Assembly (NCBI GenBank): GCA_016931995.1
Contig: JAFGDS010000142.1
Span: 62,001-126,000, forward strand
Length of the DNA: 64,000 bases
From: Pirellulales bacterium
GTDB taxonomy: Bacteria > Planctomycetota > Planctomycetia > Pirellulales > Thermoguttaceae
Reading direction: 5' to 3'
In this document: one piece after another, positions 44,874 to 54,356 of the stretch
How positions within the stretch are numbered: the stretch's first letter is position 1
Layout of the letters: each line of letters begins with the position of its first letter
Translations under genes and position numbers: made by a program
The notes under the pieces: model-generated
The model's database searches: none
Told to the model about the DNA's origin: nothing
What the model saw: only the letters and a program-made list of their open reading frames with translations

Positions 44874-45965
44874 TCAGTACTTCCCCAGCGTCCGGTACGC
44901 CTCGAACAGGGCCTCGACGTTGGCCAGCGGCGTGTCCGCCTGGATGTTGTGGGCGGTGCAATAAAGGAAGCCGCCGCCGGGGCCGAGGGTCTGACGGCGC
45001 AGGGCGACTTCATTGCGGACGTCGTCCGGCGTGCCAAACGGCAGCGTCCGCTGGATGGACATCGACCCGTGGAACGTCAGCTTGTCGCCGAAGGTGCGTT
45101 TCAGCTCGGCGTGGTCCATGTTGGCCACGTCCGGCTGCAGTGGGTTGAGGATGTCCAGCCCACAGTCGATCATGTCCGGAATGATCGGCCGCACGGAACC
45201 ACACGTGTGATGGGCGACCTTCATGCGATAGCGTTTTGCCATCTCGATGAACGCCGCGAAGCCGGGCCGGAGAAACTGCCGCCACATGGCCGGCGACAGG
45301 AAGGGGCCCTTCTGCGTGCCGAAGTCGTCGCCCATGAAGAAAATGTCGATCCCGCCGTCGGCCGCCTCGAAGGTGCGCCGGATGTATTCCAGATAGAACT
45401 CGGAGACGCGGCGAAACAACGCCTCGGCGATCTCCGGCTGGCCGGCCAGATCAAGGAAGATCTGGTCGATGCCGCGCAGATACATGGCCGGCTTGAGCTG
45501 CGCGCAACGGTTCATTCGGTCGCCCATGAAAATGACCACGCGACCGGTCGCCCGGGCGGCGGCCACCTGGTCGCGGACGCAGTCGTAGTCGAACCAGTCG
45601 GGGTCGGGCCATTTGGGATAGTCGAGGATCTCGCGGACGGTCCGGGCTTCGCGGAGAGGGAAATTCAGCACCTCGCGATACGAGGCCTGGCCCTCGTTGG
45701 TGTCCACATCGATGCGGACCCGGGGCACGCCCCAGTGGTCCTCGACGCTGCCGTCGGCGTGCACGGCCGGCGGCGGCCCGGCGTATTTCGGACCGGCAAT
45801 GTAGCGGAAATCGACGTCAAAATGGTTCAGAAGCTCTTCCTTCGTCGAGAGGCCGAAATGATCCAGGAGCTTCCGGTCGACCACGTCGGTCGTCCAGCAG
45901 TCGATCGGGATGCGGTCCGGCTCCTTGTGGTCCAAGGCCAGTGCGACGCGGGTGCGGGAATCCAT
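44874..45965 (-). CDS. Uroporphyrinogen decarboxylase-family protein, operon member
   Basis: 363 residues from the ATG at 45965. URO-D barrel with ALDHKEPDRIPIDCWTTDVV at the N-terminus, DIFFMGDDFGTQKGPFLSPA, KVAHHTCGSVRPIIPDMIDC and FLYCTAHNIQADTPLANVEA. As in the member at 30641, HHTCGS gives His/Cys residues typical of the methyltransferase-like branch, not of haem synthesis. It starts 14 bp after the transporter stop, hence a probable role in breaking down or demethylating what is imported; this is inference. Confidence 0.8.
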   Translation of the reverse strand: MDSRTRVALALDHKEPDRIPIDCWTTDVVDRKLLDHFGLSTKEELLNHFDVDFRYIAGPKYAGPPPAVHADGSVEDHWGVPRVRIDVDTNEGQASYREVLNFPLREARTVREILDYPKWPDPDWFDYDCVRDQVAAARATGRVVIFMGDRMNRCAQLKPAMYLRGIDQIFLDLAGQPEIAEALFRRVSEFYLEYIRRTFEAADGGIDIFFMGDDFGTQKGPFLSPAMWRQFLRPGFAAFIEMAKRYRMKVAHHTCGSVRPIIPDMIDCGLDILNPLQPDVANMDHAELKRTFGDKLTFHGSMSIQRTLPFGTPDDVRNEVALRRQTLGPGGGFLYCTAHNIQADTPLANVEALFEAYRTLGKY

Positions 45966-45979
45966 GGGTCGGGGTCTCG

Positions 45980-47332
45980 TCACTTTGAAGGGATAGCCCC
46001 GTGCGTGTGTGGGCCGACTTTCCAAATCAGCGCGGCCATGGCCGCGCCGGCAAGGCCGGCCCAGCCGAACGTAAGAAACGTGGTCTGGTAGCCGAATCCG
46101 TCGATCATTACACCGGCGCCCCAGCCGGCGAGGCTCGCGCCGACGTAGCCCAGGCTGTCGATGAACCCGGCCGCGCCGGCCGCGCCCGACTTTCGGCCGA
46201 AATCCTGCGCGGCATGGCCGACCATGAGCAGATGGGGCCCGTAGGTGCAAAAGCCAATCGCGGCCAGCACGGCGACCACCAGCGGCGTGTTCTTCGGGTC
46301 GAGATACGGGAACAAGAGCGAAAACAGGCCCAACAGGGCAAGCAAAATAACGATCACCGGGGCGCGTCGTCCGCCGAAGTAGCGGTCGGTCGCCCAACCG
46401 GCCACCAGGGCCCCCGCCGCGCCGCCCAAGGGCAGGATGCCGATCGAGACCATCTGGGCGAGCTCCCGGCCGATCGAGGCATCCTCGCCGGCGCCGTACA
46501 CGGCCTTGAGGTACTTGGGCAGCCAGTTGACGAATCCGTAGCGGTTCACGTCGAGCATGAAGAACGCGCCGGCGACGATCCAGAGATACGGATTGCGAAG
46601 CGTCTGCAGGACGTTACCGGCCAAGGTGGACTTGGACGTCTCGCCGGGCGCGGGCGTCTCGCCGACCGGCGGCAAGCCCACGTCCTCGGGCCGATTCCAC
46701 ACGGCCAGATAGAAGACCAACCCGACCAAGGCAAACAGCACGGCGGGCACGAGGAACGCGCTGCGCCAGTCACCGCCCAGCGCCGTCGCGTAATAGCCGG
46801 TCAGAAAGATGGCCAGCACCGAGGCCACCGCGCCGCCGAACTGGTAGCACGTGCCCACCAGGCCCATCACCTTGCCGCGGCCCTCGACGGGGAACCAATG
46901 GGCCATCAATCGCACCATGGGCGACCAGCCCATCGCCTGGAAAAAGCCGTTGGCGCCCCAGAATACAATGAGCCCCCAGAGGACCATCTCGCGGCGGCAC
47001 GTCTCTGGATCGACGGCCATCAGGAGCGCGAAGACGGCCAGATTCATCACCACGGAGCCGAGCGCGCCGAGGCTGACGATCCGCCGCGAGCCAAAGCGGT
47101 CGGCAAGCTGCCCGTTGACAAACTGCCCCACCGCGTACAGGAGCGTCAGCGCGGTGAGGATCATGCCCGTATCGGCCGCGCTCCACTTGAATAGCTCCCC
47201 GAGCCGGTTCTGCGCCACGGGCATGTTGTAGCGGCACAGGTAATACGCGAAGTAGGTGATCCAGACCGAGGCAAAAATGCGGCGCTGGAATCCGCGGAGG
47301 ATCGTGGATGTGCCCGGGACGGTCGTGGTCAT
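45980..47332 (-). CDS. MFS transporter, sugar-phosphate/organophosphate type
   Basis: 450 residues from the ATG at 47332, about 12 membrane segments. SVWITYFAYYLCRYNMPVAQ at helix 1 matches the GlpT/UhpT (OPA) pattern, the MFS loop is ADRFGSRRIV, and WGANGFFQAMGWSPMVRLMA is also characteristic. Members exchange phosphorylated sugars or glycerol phosphate for phosphate, though many planctomycete relatives are orphan. It is the first gene of the operon with the URO-D-like and GH36-like genes. Confidence 0.85.
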   Translation of the reverse strand: MTTTVPGTSTILRGFQRRIFASVWITYFAYYLCRYNMPVAQNRLGELFKWSAADTGMILTALTLLYAVGQFVNGQLADRFGSRRIVSLGALGSVVMNLAVFALLMAVDPETCRREMVLWGLIVFWGANGFFQAMGWSPMVRLMAHWFPVEGRGKVMGLVGTCYQFGGAVASVLAIFLTGYYATALGGDWRSAFLVPAVLFALVGLVFYLAVWNRPEDVGLPPVGETPAPGETSKSTLAGNVLQTLRNPYLWIVAGAFFMLDVNRYGFVNWLPKYLKAVYGAGEDASIGRELAQMVSIGILPLGGAAGALVAGWATDRYFGGRRAPVIVILLALLGLFSLLFPYLDPKNTPLVVAVLAAIGFCTYGPHLLMVGHAAQDFGRKSGAAGAAGFIDSLGYVGASLAGWGAGVMIDGFGYQTTFLTFGWAGLAGAAMAALIWKVGPHTHGAIPSK

Positions 47333-47945
47333 GGCATCGCCTCGCGTCAAACGCGCCCTCTTGGCCCCGCGGACGAACGATTTGGAGAACGATTCGCCGT
47401 CTTTGCGGGGTCCAATGACCGGGGACGATCCCCCCAACGCCGCCATCGGCACCCACCCCCCGAACGTACCCGACCCCGCCAGAATGTCAAGGCCCGTCGC
47501 GCCCGCTAACGGGATTCTCACACAGCCGAAGTCTCCTGGCGGGGCGTTGCGTTGGGGTGGCACGCCCTGAGGCGCGAAGGGCGTGGCGTGGCCAGGTTAA
47601 GGAAATGGGATATCGTGGGATTGGGCGTCGCGGGAAGGCATCCTTTGAAGTCACATCTCCTGCGTCTTTGCGCCTCCGCGCGAGAAAAAAAGAAAATGGT
47701 GCTCGCGCAAAGACGCGGAGGCGCGGAGGGGAAGATTCCATCTCGTGGATGTCGTGAACGGCAATCCGCGGAGCTTCTTTCGTGGTCCCATCATTCGTTC
47801 TTTGTTCCATCAGGCACAGCCCGACCTACGTGTATTCCCCGATTCCGATGGGCCGGACGCCTCGAGGAACAGCGCCGCAAGTTCCGGCTCCATTGGAGCT
47901 TGCGGCGTCGTTCCGCGCCCGGATGCATCGCGTTGCATCGCGCAA
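47333..47945. other. Intergenic region filled with repeats
   Basis: No supported gene. A GGTGGCACGCCC...GGGCGTGGC element lies at 47552-47601. A hairpin of the CGCGGAGGCGCGGAG family has arms at 47662-47684 and 47702-47728 around an A-rich loop. Frames here are translations of repeats. Confidence 0.6.
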
Positions 47946-48027
<82 letters not shown>

Positions 48028-48140
48028 AAACGTGTTATGCACCAATAGTTTGCGACAGATTCTCGCCGGCGTCAAGGGCCGTAGCGGGCACATCAAGCGT
48101 TGTGGTCTGTCATCCAATCCACCAACAATCGTGCCCAACA

Positions 48141-48404
48141 TCACACAATGGATTCGCGCGATTCGTCGACGACCGGAGACAGATTGACTTCCTCGAACTT
48201 TCGCTCCAACGCATCAGAACCAAACTCCACCGCATATTCTTGCTCTACCTCAGTGATCGGTATCATCCACGGGAAATCCACCGGGATGGGCGAACGTCTT
48301 CTCTCATCGCTTTTCGGCCAGGGGACGGCCTTTTGCCCCTGACTGTAGAGAGCTGCTAATGCGTTGGCAAGGGAGAATTGCAGACGCCAGGGCGAGCCGA
48401 AGTG
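48141..48404 (-). pseudogene. In-frame continuation of the next gene beyond a TGA
   Basis: 87 codons continue in the same frame directly after the TGA at 48405-48407 and end at TGA 48141-48143. They read HFGSPWRLQFSLANALAALY, SQGQKAVPWPK, then a middle, then ITEVEQEYAVEFGSDALERK and VVDESRESIV. The composition is protein-like and there is no start codon near its beginning. Either one 208-residue gene was interrupted by a Trp-to-stop change, or the TGA is read through, or this is a remnant of a separate gene. The rest of 48028-48140 holds nothing. Confidence 0.5.
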
Positions 48405-48767
48405 TCATGGTTTGGCATTCCTATACCGAAGTTCCTCACTCTTCTCAATCAGACTCAAAGCAACGTCCAGATTCGCCAACAGTTCACTCGTCAACGCCTC
48501 GATCTGCTCAGCCGTGAATCCCTGATTCACCTCCTCAAGAGTCACTCCGCGTCCACTTATACCCGCTGGGCCGTAATTCGCGCGGAGTGCGTCAATCTGA
48601 CCACGCAGAGTACGAACCTCTGAAACGTCCGGCCTACCTCGATACATCGTGAGGTATGAGGCGATCTGAATAGGCGAGAAGTCGTAGGCGTCAACACCGC
48701 AGCACTCAGCCACACAAATCGTCTGGCACCGGGCGATCAGGTTGGTGAGTGGAGGTTCGAGCTTCAT
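48405..48767 (-). CDS. Small Cys-rich protein of unknown function
   Basis: 120 residues from the ATG at 48767. The conserved-looking part is LIARCQTICVAECCGVDAYDFSP near the N-terminus, with four Cys residues, followed by IASYLTMYRGRPD and a helical C-terminus. It reminds me of the DUF6331 family, but I am not certain. No signal peptide. It may be the N-terminal part of a longer protein that continues past the stop (48141-48404). Low GC compared with the flanks. Confidence 0.6.
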   Translation of the reverse strand: MKLEPPLTNLIARCQTICVAECCGVDAYDFSPIQIASYLTMYRGRPDVSEVRTLRGQIDALRANYGPAGISGRGVTLEEVNQGFTAEQIEALTSELLANLDVALSLIEKSEELRYRNAKP

Positions 48768-48881
48768 GGTGCTGTCCGGCGTTCCGGCTAGCCGACCCCG
48801 CGCCAATGACGTTCGACCTGCAACCGCAGCATCTTCATGGGACTCGGTGCAGCCATTTTGTGCGGCAATATCTTCATATTG

Positions 48882-49445
48882 TCACTTGCCACTCTTCTCG
48901 GCAACCCGTCGCAATTCTGTTAGAACGCGCTGGCCTGCCGCCCAAATGCCCGAACGCTTGTCGGTGCGATCCTCAACCGAGGCGATCTCAGCATCGATGA
49001 CACGTACGCCATCGAAACCAAGCAGATAGAAACGGACATGGTCGGAAACCGGATAGGGATAGTCGGCAGTAGCAGTTGCCTCATCGTAATAAGACTGTGC
49101 CGCCTTGACGAAGTTCGTCGAGGCAGTTCGCACAGACTCGTGGCCAATCCCTCCAAGGACTCCAAACGTGGACGTCGTGTAAAGACTCGTATGACCATCG
49201 CACATGGAAACAACAGTGGAGGTATGACCTCCGGATAGAGGCATATCCATGACAATGCCAAACACCTTCGGGTAGACCTTGCTGGGCTCGATACCCATCT
49301 TCGATGCTGGCGTCGTCAGCATCGTCGTGCGCAACTCCCTCATTATGTCTGCCTCCGGTGGCGGAGTACTCCGAGCAGGTGCTGCGGGCTTGCAGCCGGC
49401 GCCAAACAACGAGGCGATGAATCCGAGGATCGACATGAATCTCAT
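48882..49445 (-). CDS. Putative lipoprotein of unknown function
   Basis: 187 residues from the ATG at 49445. MRFMSILGFIASLFGAGCKPA is a lipoprotein signal with Cys18. The body has VFGIVMDMPLSGGHTSTVVS, SLYTTSTFGVLGGIGHESVR and VRFYLLGFDGVRVIDAEIAS, a mostly beta domain I have no name for. Its start overlaps a preceding frame by ATGA. It is followed 114 bp later by the Cys-rich gene, so the two may be transcribed together. Confidence 0.7.
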   Translation of the reverse strand: MRFMSILGFIASLFGAGCKPAAPARSTPPPEADIMRELRTTMLTTPASKMGIEPSKVYPKVFGIVMDMPLSGGHTSTVVSMCDGHTSLYTTSTFGVLGGIGHESVRTASTNFVKAAQSYYDEATATADYPYPVSDHVRFYLLGFDGVRVIDAEIASVEDRTDKRSGIWAAGQRVLTELRRVAEKSGK

Positions 49446-49726
49446 GCGTGCTCCGTTTGGTCGAACGCCCTGCGCGTCAGCCACGCCGGTTTACCGCCGA
49501 GTTGCGATGCGTCCGTGGCCGGATGGTTCGGATGACCATTATCGTACGCGACACGACAGGCGTTGGCCAACCTACCCGTCTGCCGGATCGGCGTGCATTT
49601 CGCGGTTATCTTTAATCTCCGATTGGACCTTCTATCCTGCACTATTCAATTCGCTTCATCGCCGAAAGATGCCTCCGCAAAAACCAGGCCGAGGACGAAT
49701 GAAGCCACGCAACAGTGCCAACGCAT
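49442..49726 (-). pseudogene. Signal-peptide fragment followed by in-frame TGA
   Basis: A frame starting at 49726 encodes a convincing signal peptide (MRWHCCVASFVLGLVFAEAS, then FGDEAN) but stops at a TGA (49646-49648). The same frame then continues to a TGA overlapping the lipoprotein start. It is probably a decayed secreted-protein gene. It is the second in-frame TGA in this small region. Confidence 0.25.
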
Positions 49727-49837
49727 GATGCTGTCTCTAGCCAACAGGCCCTCGACCGCGAAAAGGCGGTCGAATATCACAGCATCTTCACGGTCGAATC
49801 GGGGGGCGCCAATCCCCCGGCATTGCTTCTGGCGCAA

Positions 49838-49871
49838 CAAAAAAGGTTGCATCCGAATGCCGGATGCAACC
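49838..49871 (-). terminator. Rho-independent terminator after tRNA-fMet
   Basis: The 11-bp arms GGTTGCATCCG (49845-49855) and CGGATGCAACC (49861-49871) are perfect complements with a 5-base loop. On the minus strand they are followed by a T-run (A-run at 49838-49844). It lies 12 bp after the tRNA end. Confidence 0.92.
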
Positions 49872-49882
49872 TCTTCAAAGAG

Positions 49883-49956
<74 letters not shown>

Positions 49957-50243
49957 ATAGGATATATTTGCCCCAGACGGGGCATCGACCGGAAGGGCCG
50001 CCTTACTTGGACAACCGCGCTGCTATTTTAGCACGATTCCGGCGGCCGTCGAGGGGGTACCGTGCCTTTCGCCCCATGGAATGACGTTTGTTGGCCCGGG
50101 GGTGGGACGTTTCGCATCACAGGGTCCCCCTTGGGCACAATAAATTGCCCTGTTGGGCTTCGGCGGGTAGACTTGAAGACATGCCGAGCGGCTTGGGCGA
50201 GGGGGGGGCCCGATGCCGCGCGCCGGCGCATGAGGACAGAGTG

Positions 50244-51947
50244 ATGGCAAGCCGCGGGACCTCCGAGTCGGGAGAGGGTTTCCCCGAACTGGGGGGAATG
50301 GCGAGGTATTCCACTCCGCCCAGCCCACCCCAAGCTGGCGAGAAAGCCGCCCCGCGCGCCGGGGAGTTCCCGCCCGGCCCCCCGCCGATCCCCGCCCCGT
50401 CGCCGGGCCTCCCAACCCCGCCCCCCGACCCCCGAGTCTCAAGTCCCGTTCCCCGATCGCCGATTCCGCAGTCCCGATCCCCGAACCCCGAGCCCCCCGT
50501 CCCGCCCGCCGATCTCGGCACGCGGGTGGTCCGCTGGGCGCCGCCGTGGCTGGTGAGCGCGGCGTTTCACATGGGTGTGTTGATCGTTCTGGGGTTGATC
50601 TTCTTTCCGCCGAGTCTGAACAGCCCCCTATCGCTCGAAGCCTTGACCTACGCGGAGCAGGAGGGCGATCAGCTTGATTTCGACTCGCCGCTGGCCGGCA
50701 ACGACCCCGACCACGTCGAGGAGCCGGTGCTCACGCCCAAGGATCTTGAAGAAGTAGACGACCCCTTTGCCGCGCCGGCCGAATTCGACACGCTGATTCG
50801 AGGGCTCACGGGCACGAGCCAGATCAAAGCGCCCCAGGTCGGCCTGGCGCTGAGCGGGCGCCGCGAGGGCACCAAGCAGTCGCTCCTGGGGCGTTACGGC
50901 GGCAACGCCACGACCGAGGCGTCGGTTCTGGCGGGCCTGAAGTGGCTCGCCCGAAACCAGGACAAGCGGACCGGCGGCTGGAGCCTGGTTGGCCCGTATT
51001 CCAAAGGCGCGCGGATCGATAACGCGACGGCCGCGACGGCGATGGCCCTTTTGGCGTTTCAAGGCGCGGGCCACACGCACCAAAGCGATACGGCGTTTAG
51101 CCGCGTCGTGCGGCGGGGCTGGGACCGGCTGTTAAAGGAGCAGGACGCCGACGGGTGTTTCTTCCACAACGGCGGGTTCAACCACCGGTACTACACCCAG
51201 GCTCTAGCCACGATCGCCCTGTGCGAGCTGCACGGCATGGCGCCGGACGATCCGTCGTTGGCCGAGCCGGCCCAGCGGGCCATTAAATATCTGCTGGAAA
51301 GTCAAAGCCCTCAGGGTGGATGGAAGTACCAGCCCCGAAGCTATAGCGACGTCTCGGTGACCGGTTGGGTGGTGATGGCCTTGCAAAGCGCGAAGATGGC
51401 CGGCATCGAAATCCCGCCGGACAATCTCCGCCGGGTCGAAAAATTCCTGGACTCGGTCGCGGTGGAAGGCGGAAGCCGGTATCCCTACGAAAAAGGCCAC
51501 ATGGCCACGCCCGCCATGACGGCCGAGGCGCTTCTTTGCCGGCAATACCTCGGCTGGCCCCGCGACGACGCGCGGCTGGTCCGCGGCGTGGAATGGATCA
51601 CCGCGCCGGAGAACCTGATCGACTACCGCACGAACCGCAACGTCTACTTCTGGTACTACGCCGCGCAGGTGACCCACCACATGGAGGGCGACTACTGGAA
51701 GCGGTGGAACAAGACGATGCGCCAGGCCGTGCCCGAGCAACAGGTGAAGCAGGGCCGCGAGGCCGGAAGCTGGACCCCCTCGGACGCGGACAGCTACGAC
51801 GCGAACGGCGGGCGGCTGTACGTGACGTGCCTTTCGATCTACATGCTCGAGGTGTATTACCGGCATTTGCCGCTTTACGGCAATATCTACTCGGCCGGCG
51901 GGGTTTCCCTGGACCCTGGAACCGCCCCGGCCGGCGAGGTAAAATAG
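50244..51947 (+). CDS. Membrane protein with prenyltransferase/squalene-cyclase-like toroid repeats
   Basis: 567 residues from the ATG at 50244 (GAGGA upstream). A Pro/Ser-rich cytoplasmic N-terminus of about 90 residues is partly encoded by a dispersed repeat. One membrane segment follows (LVSAAFHMGVLIVLGLIFF), then an alpha/alpha toroid domain with repeats such as SVLAGLKWLARNQDKRTGGW, AIKYLLESQSPQGGWKYQPR and YVTCLSIYMLEVYYRHLPLY. The DxDD motif of cyclases is absent, so no terpene chemistry is claimed. The family is common in planctomycetes; some members accompany surface-protein genes. Confidence 0.82.
   Translation: MASRGTSESGEGFPELGGMARYSTPPSPPQAGEKAAPRAGEFPPGPPPIPAPSPGLPTPPPDPRVSSPVPRSPIPQSRSPNPEPPVPPADLGTRVVRWAPPWLVSAAFHMGVLIVLGLIFFPPSLNSPLSLEALTYAEQEGDQLDFDSPLAGNDPDHVEEPVLTPKDLEEVDDPFAAPAEFDTLIRGLTGTSQIKAPQVGLALSGRREGTKQSLLGRYGGNATTEASVLAGLKWLARNQDKRTGGWSLVGPYSKGARIDNATAATAMALLAFQGAGHTHQSDTAFSRVVRRGWDRLLKEQDADGCFFHNGGFNHRYYTQALATIALCELHGMAPDDPSLAEPAQRAIKYLLESQSPQGGWKYQPRSYSDVSVTGWVVMALQSAKMAGIEIPPDNLRRVEKFLDSVAVEGGSRYPYEKGHMATPAMTAEALLCRQYLGWPRDDARLVRGVEWITAPENLIDYRTNRNVYFWYYAAQVTHHMEGDYWKRWNKTMRQAVPEQQVKQGREAGSWTPSDADSYDANGGRLYVTCLSIYMLEVYYRHLPLYGNIYSAGGVSLDPGTAPAGEVK
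50421..50500. repeat. CCCGAnnCCC repeat inside the toroid-protein gene
   Basis: C-rich units such as CCCGATCCCCGAACCCCGAG are the complement of the G-rich tandem repeat at 26076-26180. Here they are read in frame as SPVPRSPIPQSRSPNPEP. Confidence 0.75.
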
Positions 51948-51962
51948 GAGGCAAAGAGGGAT

Positions 51963-52266
51963 TTCACCACGGAGACACGGAGAACACGGAGGACGACAAC
52001 TCGCAGGGCGGTAGCTTGAGTGTGACGGTCACACTGCTTTTTTCGGGTGTCAGTAGTTCCAGATTTGCCCCTGCAAGTCATCCTGAGCGCAGCGAAGGAT
52101 CTCGGTGGCGAGGGAGATTCTTCGCTTTGCTCAGAATGACCGTGTCCGGTTTCGGCAAAACCTGGAACTACTCGGTGTTGAGGCAATTCGTGTGGACCGG
52201 TAATCGCGACACGGCAAAGTATCAGGGCTACTGTGGTCTCTTCGAGAATCGTCTCCGTGGTGATTT
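51963..52266. repeat. Inverted-repeat pair upstream of ribBA
   Basis: TCACCACGGAGAC (51964-51976) recurs inverted at 52252-52264. Inside lies an inverted GTCATCCTGAGCGCAGCGAA pair (52078-52142). No gene is supported in 51948-52319. The arrangement copies that at 36411-36607: same outer family, same inner family. Confidence 0.75.
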
Positions 52267-52319
52267 CTATCGTTTGCTTTTGAGTTATTCTTGCGGCAAT
52301 AGGTTTCAAGGGAGTATTC

Positions 52320-53525
52320 GTGTCCGGACGGCTTTCGACGATTGACGAGGCGCTGGACGCCCTGGCTCGCGGGCAGGTCGTCATTGTGATGGACGACCAG
52401 GATCGCGAGAACGAGGGCGATTTCATCTGCGCGGCCGAGAAGGTGACGACCGAGATCGTCAACTTCATGATCACCCACGGCCGCGGGCAGCTCTGCACGG
52501 CGATTCTGCCCGAGGTGTGCCGCCGGCTCAATCTGCCGCCGATGGTCGAGCGCAATACGGCGCCCTTGGGCACCGGCTTCACCGTGCCGGTGGACCACCG
52601 GACCTGTCGCACGGGCATCACCGCGCCGGAGCGGGCCGCGACGATCCAGGCGATCGTCGATCCGACGAGCAGGGCGGGCGATTTCGTCCGGCCCGGACAC
52701 GTCTTCCCGGTGGTGGCCAAGGAGGGCGGCGTGTTGCGGCGGGCCGGGCACACGGAGGCCGCGGTCGATCTGGCCCGCCTGGCGGGCGTCGAACCGGCGG
52801 GGGTGTTGTGCGAGATCCTTTCGCCCGACGGCGACCGCGCCTCGCGCGAGGAGCTTTACGAGCTGGCCGCGCGGTTCGATCTGCGGATCATCACGATCGA
52901 GGATCTGATCCGTTATCGCCGGCGTCGCGAGAAGCTGGTCTACCGGCTGGCCGAGGCCGACTTGCCCACCAAGGTTGGGCACGCGCGGATCTACGCCTAC
53001 GGCGTGAAGTACGAAGAGCAACAGCCCGTGGCGGTCGTCTGGGGCGACCCGAGCAAGCTGGCCGCGCCGTTGGTGCGGCTGCATTCGTCGTGTTTCACGG
53101 GCGATCTTTTGGCCTCGCTGCGGTGCGATTGTGGTGACCAACTGAAGATGGCCATGGAGATGATCGGCAGCGAAGGCGCCGGCGCGCTCGTCTATCTGCC
53201 GCAGGAGGGCCGCGGGATCGGCCTGGTCGAAAAGGTCAAGGCCTACGCCCTGCAGGACCAGGGCATGGACACCGTCGAGGCCAACCTGGCCCTGGGCCAC
53301 CAGTCGGACCTGCGCGACTACGGCATCGGCATCCAGATCCTCAAGGACCTGGGCCTGTCGAAGATCCGCCTCTTGACGAACAACCCGAAGAAGACCGACG
53401 CCTTTATCTACGGCGGCTTCGACCTCGAGGTGATCGACCAGGTTCCCATCGTCGGCCCCGTGAACGAGCACAACCAGCGCTACCTCACCACGAAGCGCGA
53501 CAAGATGGGCCATCGGCTGCCGTGA
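52320..53525 (+). CDS. ribBA: Bifunctional riboflavin enzyme RibBA
   Basis: 401 residues from the GTG at 52320 (GGGAG upstream). N-terminal RibB, 3,4-dihydroxy-2-butanone 4-phosphate synthase: VIVMDDQDRENEGDFICAAE, RGQLCTAI, HTEAAVDLARLAG. C-terminal RibA, GTP cyclohydrolase II: HSSCFTGDLLASLRCDCGDQ (zinc Cys residues), YLPQEGRGIGLVEKVKAYAL and RLLTNNPKK. Both starting reactions of riboflavin synthesis in one cytosolic protein. Key residues all present. No other rib gene is adjacent and no FMN riboswitch was recognised upstream. Confidence 0.96.
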   Translation: MSGRLSTIDEALDALARGQVVIVMDDQDRENEGDFICAAEKVTTEIVNFMITHGRGQLCTAILPEVCRRLNLPPMVERNTAPLGTGFTVPVDHRTCRTGITAPERAATIQAIVDPTSRAGDFVRPGHVFPVVAKEGGVLRRAGHTEAAVDLARLAGVEPAGVLCEILSPDGDRASREELYELAARFDLRIITIEDLIRYRRRREKLVYRLAEADLPTKVGHARIYAYGVKYEEQQPVAVVWGDPSKLAAPLVRLHSSCFTGDLLASLRCDCGDQLKMAMEMIGSEGAGALVYLPQEGRGIGLVEKVKAYALQDQGMDTVEANLALGHQSDLRDYGIGIQILKDLGLSKIRLLTNNPKKTDAFIYGGFDLEVIDQVPIVGPVNEHNQRYLTTKRDKMGHRLP

Positions 53526-53565
53526 GGGTCGGCGGAGACGTCGGTTTCTGCGGTGGAAGGGGAAG

Positions 53566-53840
53566 GAACCGCGGATGAACGCGGATGAACGCAGATGGGG
53601 TGGGCGAATCACGCCCGATACCCAAATCGTGCGCGACTTGGGCGCGGAATAAGCCCAGACGAAGCCCATCTCCCTTCGCGTCCATTGGCGTTCATTCGCG
53701 GTTGCTTCCTTTCCGCTCATGTGCGTCGTGGGACGAGATCCTTCGCTGCGCTCAGGATGACTCGCGGGACCGCTCAGGGCGACGACGCAGATTCCCACCC
53801 CTTATCCGCGTTCATCCGCGTTCATCCGCGGTTCCTTCCC
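53566..53840. repeat. Inverted GGATGAACGC repeats after ribBA
   Basis: GGAACCGCGGATGAACGCGG (from 53568) reappears inverted at 53815-53838, with further partial copies at 53685-53705 and an inner GAGATCCTTCGCTGCGCTCA copy near 53739. The region between the convergent ribBA and PH-domain genes holds no other supported feature. Confidence 0.75.
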
Positions 53841-53870
53841 CTCACCCGTGCAAAAAAGAGCTTCCGCGTT

Positions 53871-54356
53871 TCACGCCTTGGCCGCGGCCGGCTGGGCTTG
53901 CTCGGCCAGGACGCGGCCGATGAGGGTGAGGGACTGTTGGGCGGCGAGGCAGGCGTGGCGGAAGGGGGCGGGGTGGGGGACGCCGGCCAGGCGGAAGACC
54001 TCGGCGCTACCGCGGCGGAAAACCAGGTCGCCCGCGCGGAGCCACGCCTGGCCGGGCAGAACGTCAACATCGATCGCGTCGAAGGCGTCCAGCCCGATTG
54101 ATTCCCCTTCGACGGCCGAGAGGCCCTTCTCGACGATGATCCGCCGGTCGGTGAGGCGGTAGCGGCGGCAGACGTAGGGCATCAACTGCCAGCAGAAGAT
54201 GGCGAGGCTCACCGGGATGGTGAGCGTGGCCGCGAGCGTGCCCAGCGTGAACACCCGGCCCACGCCCAGCGGCCAGGCGGCCAGCCGACCCACCCACCGC
54301 CCAGCCGACGTGGCGGCGATCGTGGGCCAGCGGACGGCGATGGTGGTTTCGTGCAT
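53871..54356 (-). CDS. Membrane protein with bacterial PH domain
   Basis: 161 residues from the ATG at 54356. Hydrophobic stretches near VGRLAAWPLGVGRVFTLGTL and AATLTIPVSLAIFCWQLMPY precede YVCRRYRLTDRRIIVEKGLS and IGLDAFDAIDVDVLPGQAWL, then AGDLVFRRGSAEVFRLAGVP. This is the order of YdbS/bPH_2-type proteins. Function unknown; a membrane-associated binding role is presumed. Convergent with ribBA and divergent from the helicase gene. Confidence 0.78.
   Translation of the reverse strand: MHETTIAVRWPTIAATSAGRWVGRLAAWPLGVGRVFTLGTLAATLTIPVSLAIFCWQLMPYVCRRYRLTDRRIIVEKGLSAVEGESIGLDAFDAIDVDVLPGQAWLRAGDLVFRRGSAEVFRLAGVPHPAPFRHACLAAQQSLTLIGRVLAEQAQPAAAKA

Noticed and set aside
52200-52319. FMN riboswitch before ribBA
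   Set aside because: I could not find the conserved RFN element; the region is made of inverted repeats.
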